A DNA stretch of 19,123 bases from Reyranella sp. Its GTDB lineage: Bacteria; Pseudomonadota; Alphaproteobacteria; Reyranellales; Reyranellaceae. Made by a program: the position numbers and the translations under genes. Below are positions 8,344-13,985 of this stretch, piece after piece. The stretch spans positions 1 to 19,123 of the forward strand of contig JADHLS010000009.1 in assembly GCA_016780605.1 (NCBI GenBank), read 5' to 3'. Position 1 is the stretch's first letter, and each line of letters begins with the position of its first letter. The notes under the pieces are model-generated. The model saw only the letters and a program-made list of their open reading frames with translations, ran no database searches and had not been told where the DNA came from.

Positions 8344-9698
8344 TGAGCGCTCCGATGAACATCGCGGGCCTTGCCGGCTATGACCGCCCGGTCCCGCGCT
8401 ACACCAGCTACCCGACGGCAGCCCAGTTCGATGCGGAGGTCGGGCCGGCGCAACATCGGGCATGGCTCGCCGAGCTGAACGAGACCTCGGCGGCCCTCTA
8501 CCTGCATGTACCCTTCTGCAAAGAGCTCTGCTGGTACTGCGCCTGTCACACGGCGGCCGTGAATCGTGCGGAATCCCTGGAAGCCTATGCCCATGCTCTT
8601 GGCGTCGAGATCGATCGGGTGGCGGCGATCGCGCCCGAGCTCATCGTCGGCGCGATCCAATGGGGCGGCGGGACACCTTCGCAGCTCGGTGCGTCGCGCC
8701 TGGTCGCGATTGCCGAGCGCCTGGCGCTGCGCTTCGACCGGCTGAGCGGGGCAGAGATCTCGATGGAGGTCGATCCGCGCTACTGCGACGACGAGGTCGT
8801 CGCTGCGATGAAAGAGATCGGCATCAATCGCGCCAGCATGGGCGTCCAGGACTTCGATCCGACGGTGCAACTGGCGATCAACCGCGTGCAATCGATCGAG
8901 ACGACCGAGGCGGCGGTCAAGCGGCTGCGGCGCGCGGGCATCGCGCAGGTCAACATCGACCTCGTCTATGGTCTGCCCTTCCAGACTCTCGACGGCCTGT
9001 CGCGGACGCTGCAGGCCGCGGTCGCGCTGGAGCCCGACAGGTTCGCCGTGTTCGGCTATGCCCACGTGCCCTGGATGAAGCAGCGCCAGGCCCTGATCGA
9101 TACCACGAGCTTGCCAGGTCCGGCCCTCAGGGCGGAGATGGCCGCCTTGGTCGCGCGGCATCTCGGCGACGCCGATTACGTCCAGATCGGCCTCGATCAT
9201 TATGCCCGGCCACGCGATCCGCTTGCGACCGCGGCGGCCACGGGTCGGCTTCGCCGCAACTTCCAAGGCTATGTCGTGAGTGATTCACCGTGGGTCGTGG
9301 GACTTGGCGCTTCGGCCATCTCCTCCCTGCCGCGCGGCTTCGCGCAGAACGTCGCGTCGACCGCCCGCTATGTCGCGGTCCTCGAGACCCGCAGGCTCGC
9401 GACAGCGCGGGGCCTCTGCCTCAGCGACGCCGACCGGCTGCGCGGCGAGATCATCGACCGGCTGATGTGCGTCAATGCCGCCGATATCGGCAGCATCTGC
9501 CGCCGACACCGGGTGCGCCCGGCCGAATTCCTGGCCGGCATCGATACCCTGCCGAAGCTGATCGAGGACGGGCTGGTCGTACTTGAGCGTGAACGGCTGT
9601 CGGTTACCGACCTCGGTCGTCCCCTGGTGCGCAGCGTGTGCGCCGCATTCGACGGCCACCTGGCAACCAGCGGTGGCCGCCACACAGCCCCGGTCTAG
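8343..9698 (+). CDS. hemN: HemN, oxygen-independent coproporphyrinogen III dehydrogenase (radical SAM)
   Basis: A 451-residue radical SAM enzyme that converts coproporphyrinogen III to protoporphyrinogen IX without oxygen, supplying haem for the cytochromes encoded nearby. The N-terminal VPRYTSYPTAAQF motif is typical of HemN. The iron-sulfur motif CKELCWYCAC gives C59, C63 and C66 plus the fourth HemN cysteine C68. The SAM-binding GGGTP is in IQWGGGTPSQL. ASMGVQDFDPTVQLAINRVQ and NIDLVYGLPFQT are family blocks, and a C-terminal HemN domain follows (about 370-440). The start overlaps the preceding stop, so translation is probably coupled; an internal ATG at 8355 is possible. Genuine HemN is favoured over the HemW paralogue by the TSYPTA motif and the fourth cysteine. 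Confidence 0.94.
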   Translation: MSAPMNIAGLAGYDRPVPRYTSYPTAAQFDAEVGPAQHRAWLAELNETSAALYLHVPFCKELCWYCACHTAAVNRAESLEAYAHALGVEIDRVAAIAPELIVGAIQWGGGTPSQLGASRLVAIAERLALRFDRLSGAEISMEVDPRYCDDEVVAAMKEIGINRASMGVQDFDPTVQLAINRVQSIETTEAAVKRLRRAGIAQVNIDLVYGLPFQTLDGLSRTLQAAVALEPDRFAVFGYAHVPWMKQRQALIDTTSLPGPALRAEMAALVARHLGDADYVQIGLDHYARPRDPLATAAATGRLRRNFQGYVVSDSPWVVGLGASAISSLPRGFAQNVASTARYVAVLETRRLATARGLCLSDADRLRGEIIDRLMCVNAADIGSICRRHRVRPAEFLAGIDTLPKLIEDGLVVLERERLSVTDLGRPLVRSVCAAFDGHLATSGGRHTAPV

Positions 9699-9708
9699 GA
9701 GAGCAACG

Positions 9709-9924
9709 ATGAGTCCCTATCAACTGGTTTCCCGTCACGTCCAGGCCGCCCTTGCGGAAGCCGCCGGTCACAGCATCGACGCCGATGTTGTCGCCCGTTG
9801 CCTCTTGTCGGAAGCCGTCCGCATCTTCCAGCGCAACCGGTCGAACGACGATATCGCCGCCGAGCTCACGGGCCTGGCCGACAACCTCGACGAGGACAGT
9901 CCCCTGGTCTTCATGCGGCCTTAG
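9709..9924 (+). CDS. Small conserved-looking protein of unknown function
   Basis: A 71-residue soluble protein (MSPYQLVSRHVQAALAEAAG ... FMRP), predicted mostly helical, with an acidic C-terminal part (LADNLDEDSPLVF). I do not recognise a family. It starts 10 bases after hemN, with an AGGAG site overlapping the hemN stop codon, so it is very likely the third gene of the Usp-hemN operon. The only cysteine is in VARCLLSEA. Its stop is 10 bases from the stop of the convergent CBS gene. Support comes from operon position and the strong ribosome-binding site rather than homology. Confidence 0.7.
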   Translation: MSPYQLVSRHVQAALAEAAGHSIDADVVARCLLSEAVRIFQRNRSNDDIAAELTGLADNLDEDSPLVFMRP

Positions 9925-9934
9925 GCCACCGGCC

Positions 9935-10627
9935 CTAGACGCCACCCTCCATGGGACGGGGCGTCACGACCACGTTATTCACGACGCGCCGCACGCCGGC
10001 CACGTTCTCCGTCGCGACGCGGATCGCTTCCTTCGCTGCCGTGGAGTCGACGTAGCCCCAAAGGTTGACCACGCCACCGTCGACGACGATGTTGCTGATG
10101 CCGTTGGCCCACCGATGGGAGTCGAGCGCCCGGGACACCTCGGTCCTCATTGCATCGTCGCTCGGCAGTGATGTTGCCGGATAGGGCTCGCGCGCCAGCA
10201 GGCCCTGCAGCAGGTTGGCGCGACTGACGATGCCGATCACCTTGCCGTCGCGCACAACCGGCACGCGCTTGACATGGTTGCGTTGCATGAGCGCGGCGAT
10301 CTCCTGCAACGGCGTCCGCTCGTCGGCGGTAACGACCTTGCGGGTCATGACGTCGGCGACATGATGCGAGTGGGAGCGCACATAGTCGCGTGCCAATCGG
10401 GCCTCGTCCGCCAGCAGGCGCTGCAGCCAGGATTTCGCCGGCACCGTTCCGCTCTCCGGCCGGTTCATGAGATCGGCCTCGCTGACGATGCCCACCATCC
10501 GGCCGTCGGCATCGACGACGGGAGCCGCGCTGATGCGGGCGCCCAGCAGGATGTCCGCCGCGGCGTAGACCGTGGCGTCGGCCGGGACGGTCACCACCGA
10601 TCGCGTCATCACCTGGGAAGCGTGCAT
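9935..10627 (-). CDS. CBS-CBS-BON domain protein (first copy)
   Basis: A 230-residue soluble protein with two CBS domains (about residues 1-58 and 88-145; AAPVVDADGRMVGIVSEADL and RVPVVRDGKVIGIVSRANLL) and a C-terminal BON domain (about 158-224; VVNLWGYVDSTAAKEAIRVA). CBS pairs bind adenosine nucleotides, while BON domains are usually lipid- or membrane-associated; the role of this combination is not established. The start at 10627 has GGAGGGG just upstream. Translation could run upstream to 10702, but that would cross the FixK-type box. A close paralogue lies at 18387-19085. The FixK-type box 61 bases upstream suggests low-oxygen induction. Confidence 0.88.
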   Translation of the reverse strand: MHASQVMTRSVVTVPADATVYAAADILLGARISAAPVVDADGRMVGIVSEADLMNRPESGTVPAKSWLQRLLADEARLARDYVRSHSHHVADVMTRKVVTADERTPLQEIAALMQRNHVKRVPVVRDGKVIGIVSRANLLQGLLAREPYPATSLPSDDAMRTEVSRALDSHRWANGISNIVVDGGVVNLWGYVDSTAAKEAIRVATENVAGVRRVVNNVVVTPRPMEGGV

Positions 10628-10688
10628 GGGACCCCTCCGGGCGAACCGTCGCCCAGGAAAGCGATCGCACGGCCAGGCTGGTGGCACT

Positions 10689-10702
10689 TTGCTGCAGATC
10701 AA
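10689..10702. promoter_or_regulatory. FNR/FixK-type box between the CBS-BON gene and fixL
   Basis: TTGCTGCAGATCAA keeps the key TTG-N8-CAA spacing with a perfect right arm (ATCAA) and one mismatch in the left arm (TTGCT). It lies 61 bases upstream of the minus-strand start at 10627 and 125 bases before the proposed fixL start. The distance fits CBS-gene activation better; any effect on fixL would be feedback and is uncertain. Confidence 0.68.
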
Positions 10703-10827
10703 GACGATGCGTCAAAAGGCGAAGCCCGCCCTCTGCAGAGGGGCCGCCGGCGCCGTGCTATCATGATCCCGGAGACGTTCGATATGCGGCAGCACGGCTC
10801 AGAATCACTGTCTCGGAGACTGCAGTC

Positions 10828-11988
10828 TTGAGTAGCGAACGGTCGGATATGGCGCTCGCCCTCGAGGCGGCCGAGGCGCGGCTGCGGTCGATCATGCAGA
10901 CCGTGCCCGATGCCATGATCATCATCGACGAGCGCGGCCGCATCGAATCGCTCAGCACCACGGCTGAGCGGCTGTTCGGCTATTCGATGGCGGAACTGGC
11001 CGGAAGGAACGTCAGCCAGCTCATGCCATCGCCCGATCGCGAGCAGCATGATGGCTATCTCAAGCGCTATCTGACCACCGGCGAGCGGCGCATCATCGGC
11101 ATCGGACGTATCGTCGTCGGCCAGCGCAAGGACGGTACCACGTTTCCGATGCATCTTACGGTCGGTGAGCTGCGGTCGGCCGAACGGCACTATTTCACGG
11201 GCTTCATTCGCGACCTCACCGACCAGCAGCTTACGGAGAGCAGGCTCAAGGAGCTGCAATCCGAGGTGACCCACATGTCGCGCTACACGGCGCTCGGCGA
11301 GATGGCCTCGACGCTGGCGCACGAGATCAACCAGCCGCTCACCGCCATCAGCAACTATCTGCGCGGCAGTCAGCGCCTGCTCGATCGGCTCGACGGCGAG
11401 CCCGTCCCGATGCTGCGCGAGGCGCTCGGCAAGGCGGCCGACCAGGCCCTGCGCGCCGGCCACATCATCCGCCGGCTACGCGAGTTCGTGTCGCGCGGCG
11501 ACAGCGATCGGCGCATCGAAAGTCTTGCCAAGCTGATCGAGGACGCCAGCACGCTTGCCCTGGTTGGCGCCCGCGAGGCCGGCATCACGGTGTCGTTTCG
11601 CCTTGATCCCAAGGCCGATTTCGTCCTGGCGGACCGCATCCAGATCCAGCAGGTTCTGGTCAACCTGATCCGCAACGCCATGGAGATCATGACGGAAACC
11701 GCAAACGACCGCCGGCTCGATATCGCGACCGCCGCCGGTCCGGGCGAGCTTGTCGAGGTGAGCGTGGCCGACACAGGATCGGGCCTTGCGCCTGAGGTGG
11801 CGAAGCACCTGTTCCAGCCGTTCGTCACGACCAAGCGGCACGGGATGGGCCTCGGGCTCTCGATCTGCCGGACCATCGTCGAGGCGCATGGCGGCAAGAT
11901 CTGGGTCGAGAGCCCGCCGGGAGGCGGTACGATCTTCCGTTTCACCCTTCGCGCCGCCACGATGGAGGAGGGGGCCGATGCCAACTAA
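10828..11988 (+). CDS. fixL: FixL oxygen-sensing histidine kinase (haem PAS domain)
   Basis: About 386 residues, soluble, with one PAS domain (about 18-130) and a kinase core. PAS residues match Bradyrhizobium FixL closely: haem-ligand histidine H74 in PDREQHDGYLKRY, the distal-side arginine R94 in IIGIGRIVVGQRKDGTTFP, and R80 at the place of its Arg206. The position of its His214 is arginine (R88). The phosphoacceptor is H165 in TLAHEINQPLTAISNY, followed by N, G1 (DTGSGL) and G2 (GMGLGLSI) boxes. Only one PAS is present and no membrane spans are seen, unlike Sinorhizobium FixL. The start is uncertain: TTG 10828 has GGAG 9 bases upstream, ATG 10849 has no clear site. The 3' end overlaps fixJ by 11 bases. 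Low oxygen should activate phosphorylation of FixJ. Confidence 0.92.
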   Translation: MSSERSDMALALEAAEARLRSIMQTVPDAMIIIDERGRIESLSTTAERLFGYSMAELAGRNVSQLMPSPDREQHDGYLKRYLTTGERRIIGIGRIVVGQRKDGTTFPMHLTVGELRSAERHYFTGFIRDLTDQQLTESRLKELQSEVTHMSRYTALGEMASTLAHEINQPLTAISNYLRGSQRLLDRLDGEPVPMLREALGKAADQALRAGHIIRRLREFVSRGDSDRRIESLAKLIEDASTLALVGAREAGITVSFRLDPKADFVLADRIQIQQVLVNLIRNAMEIMTETANDRRLDIATAAGPGELVEVSVADTGSGLAPEVAKHLFQPFVTTKRHGMGLGLSICRTIVEAHGGKIWVESPPGGGTIFRFTLRAATMEEGADAN

Positions 11989-12589
11989 CGTCGTGCATGT
12001 CATCGACGACGACGCCGATGTCCGCCAGTCACTGGCCTTCCTGCTGACCGCCGCGGGCTTCACTGTGCGCGTCCACGAATCTGCCGTGGCTTTCCTGACC
12101 GTCCTGCCCGAGGCGACGCAGGGCTGCGTCATTACCGATATCCGCATGCCGCAGATGAACGGGTTGGAGCTGCAACGCCGCTTGGGCGAGCTCAAGGCGG
12201 GCCTGCCGGTGATCGTCATGACCGGCCACGGCGACGTGCCGATGGCGGTGGAGGCCATGAAGGCGGGTGCCGTCGACTTCATCGAAAAACCGTTCGACGA
12301 CGAGGTCCTGCTGTCGGCGGTCCGGGCCGCCCTGGCGCACCGGGCCCGCGAGAGCGCCCGCGACGCGCGGACCCTGGAAATCCAGGCCCGCATCAAGCGC
12401 CTGTCGGAGCGCGAGCGCGAGGTGCTGGAGCGCCTGGTGGTCGGGAAGGCCAATAAAGTCATCGCCTTCGAGCTCGGCATCAGCCCGCGCACTGTCGAAG
12501 TCTACCGTGCCAACGTCATGACCAAGATGCAGGCCGACAGCCTGTCCGAGCTGGTTCGCATGGCCCTGGTCGAGGATCGCCTGTCCTAA
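11978..12589 (+). CDS. fixJ: FixJ response regulator (receiver plus LuxR-type HTH)
   Basis: A 203-residue regulator. The receiver domain (1-120) has the acidic pocket IDDDAD, phosphoacceptor D54 in VITDIRMPQMNGLEL, T82 in VMTGHGDVPMAVEAMKAGA and K104 in FIEKPF. The C-terminal LuxR-type helix-turn-helix (about 140-200) reads LSEREREVLERLVVGKANK and then ISPRTVEVYRANVMTKM. It overlaps fixL by 11 bases and has GGAGGAGGGG directly upstream. Phosphorylated FixJ activates fixK in rhizobia, and a matching site is seen here at 17227-17242. DNA recognition could also fit other FixJ/NarL members, but the adjoining haem FixL makes FixJ the clear call. Confidence 0.95.
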   Translation: MPTNVVHVIDDDADVRQSLAFLLTAAGFTVRVHESAVAFLTVLPEATQGCVITDIRMPQMNGLELQRRLGELKAGLPVIVMTGHGDVPMAVEAMKAGAVDFIEKPFDDEVLLSAVRAALAHRARESARDARTLEIQARIKRLSEREREVLERLVVGKANKVIAFELGISPRTVEVYRANVMTKMQADSLSELVRMALVEDRLS

Positions 12590-12601
12590 CGGCGGCGGCA
12601 T

Positions 12602-12615
12602 TTGCGCTGGATCAA
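12602..12615. promoter_or_regulatory. FNR/FixK-type box before the receiver-only regulator
   Basis: TTGCGCTGGATCAA has TTG-N8-CAA spacing and a perfect right arm ATCAA. A class II position (-41.5) would put the transcription start at about 12650, the A of the proposed ATG. A TACTCT sequence at 12638-12643 is a possible -10 for that start. A consensus TATAAT at 12646-12651 is also present but would place the start about 9 bases further on. Confidence 0.72.
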
Positions 12616-12649
12616 GCACGACGATGGCTCGGGCGGTTACTCTGATATA

Positions 12650-13027
12650 ATGACAGGCGTGTCCGAGAACGTATTGGTCGTCGATGACGACGCCGCGGTG
12701 CGGGCGGCGTTGAAGTTCGCCCTCGAGGTCGAGGGATTTCGCGTCCGGCTGTACGACGGTCCAGAGGCGCTGCTGGCCGACCCCGATCTGCCCAAGCGGG
12801 CCTGCCTGGTCATCGACTATCGCATGCCCGGCATCGACGGCATCGAGTTGATCCGGCGACTGCGCGAGCGCCACGTCGCGCTGCCTGCGCTCCTGATCAG
12901 TGGCCGCGTCAACAAGCAGCTGCGTGGCCTCGCCCAGCAGTCCGGCGTGGCCGAGGTGCTCGAGAAGCCCCTGTCGGACGCGACCCTTGTCGACAGTATC
13001 CGCAGCGCCCTCGGCCCCCCGGCTTGA
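12650..13027 (+). CDS. Receiver-only response regulator
   Basis: A 125-residue single receiver domain without an output domain. The pocket residues are VVDDDAA, D56 in LVIDYRMPGIDGIEL, S84 in LLISGRVNKQ (serine in place of the usual threonine) and K106 in VLEKPLSDA. It lies 60 bases after fixJ with its own FixK-type box. In Bradyrhizobium a receiver-only gene also lies between fixJ and fixK2, so this is probably the equivalent. It could act as a phosphate sink or modulator of FixL-FixJ; this is inference. The start is uncertain: ATG 12650 has no ribosome-binding site, and GTG 12659 (VSENVLVV) would serve if the TATAAT at 12646 is the -10. Both would be nearly leaderless. Confidence 0.88.
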   Translation: MTGVSENVLVVDDDAAVRAALKFALEVEGFRVRLYDGPEALLADPDLPKRACLVIDYRMPGIDGIELIRRLRERHVALPALLISGRVNKQLRGLAQQSGVAEVLEKPLSDATLVDSIRSALGPPA

Positions 13028-13040
13028 GGCGGATGCCGCG

Positions 13041-13985
13041 ATGCCGCGGACCATCATTGCCTATGCACTGCGGCGGACCGGCCTGCATCAGGCCGGTCTT
13101 GCGATTCTGTCGATCGCCGTCTTCCTGCTGAGCGCCGCTCCGCTGGAGCTGCAGCGGCGCATCGTCAACACCGTTGTCGAGCGCGGCGCCTTCGAGACGG
13201 TGTTGTGGCTGGCCCTGGGTTACGCCGGGGTCGCGCTGGCCGAGCAGTCGCTCAAGCTCGCTCTCAACCTCTATCGCGCCTGGGTGTCGGAGAGCACGGT
13301 CCGCACATTGCGCACCACGGCGGGCGGTACCGCGGAGGCGGCGGGCCGCGCAAGCCCCGAGGATGCCGGCGTCGAGGTTGCCGTCATCTTGGAAGAGGTC
13401 GAGCCGATCGGCGGCTTCACCGGGATCAGTGTCTCCGAGCCGCTGCTGCAGAGCGGCATCCTGTTCAGCGTCATCGGCTACATGCTCTATCTCGACGCGA
13501 CGCTGACCGTCGTTGCGCTGGCGTTCTTTCTGCCCCAGCTTGTGTTCGTGCCGCTGCTGCAACGGGCAATCAACCGCCGGGCGCAGAAGCGCATCCTCAC
13601 CAAGCGCGGCCTCAGCGGCGACATCGTCAGCGCCGCCGCCGCAGATACAGGTTGGCGCGTTGCAGAGCCGATCGGCCATGTCTTCACGCTCAACATGGGC
13701 ATATACAAGCTGAAATATTCAATGAATCTCCTGATGAACGTGATGCATCATTCCGCAGTCGCCGTGGCGCTGGGCCTGGGCGGATGGTTCGCGTTGGAGG
13801 GCCGCATCGAAGTCGGCACGGTGGTGGCGATCGTGGGCGGCATCGGCAAGCTCAACGATCCCTGGGGCGATCTCGTGAACTGGGGACGCGAATTCTCGGT
13901 CGTCGAGGTGAAGTACCGGCTGTTCGTCGACGCTCTCGACCGGCTCTCTGGCATCGCTCGCCGGCGTTCGCCCCTGGCGGGCTGA
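13041..13985 (+). CDS. ABC-exporter-like transmembrane domain protein without ATPase domain
   Basis: A 314-residue membrane protein with about six spans (roughly residues 17-36, 53-77, 134-150, 155-174, 236-254 and 258-270). The spacing resembles a type-I ABC exporter transmembrane domain: long helical extensions between spans 2 and 3 (about 78-133) and 4 and 5 (about 175-235), and the block EVGTVVAIVGGIGKLNDPWG near span 6. It ends where the nucleotide-binding domain would begin; no Walker A, signature or Walker B motif is present here or in adjacent genes. The start has a GAGGCGG site. It begins 13 bases after the receiver gene and its stop overlaps the P-type ATPase start (TGATG), so the three may form one operon. 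Function is unknown. Confidence 0.78.
   Translation: MPRTIIAYALRRTGLHQAGLAILSIAVFLLSAAPLELQRRIVNTVVERGAFETVLWLALGYAGVALAEQSLKLALNLYRAWVSESTVRTLRTTAGGTAEAAGRASPEDAGVEVAVILEEVEPIGGFTGISVSEPLLQSGILFSVIGYMLYLDATLTVVALAFFLPQLVFVPLLQRAINRRAQKRILTKRGLSGDIVSAAAADTGWRVAEPIGHVFTLNMGIYKLKYSMNLLMNVMHHSAVAVALGLGGWFALEGRIEVGTVVAIVGGIGKLNDPWGDLVNWGREFSVVEVKYRLFVDALDRLSGIARRRSPLAG

Noticed and set aside
6634..8463. Open frame of 609 codons on the minus strand across three genes
   Set aside because: It runs antisense or out of frame through the TauE/SafE-like, universal stress and hemN genes and shows no coherent protein.
9923..9936. AGGCCACCGGCCCT between the convergent stops at 9924 and 9935 as a bidirectional terminator
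   Set aside because: The inverted repeat is imperfect and very short, with no T-run on either side.
10763..10831. A 22-codon frame (MIPETFDMRQ...) ending on the proposed fixL TTG start, as a possible leader peptide
   Set aside because: The stop overlaps the fixL start suggestively, but there is no ribosome-binding site and nothing else supports translation.
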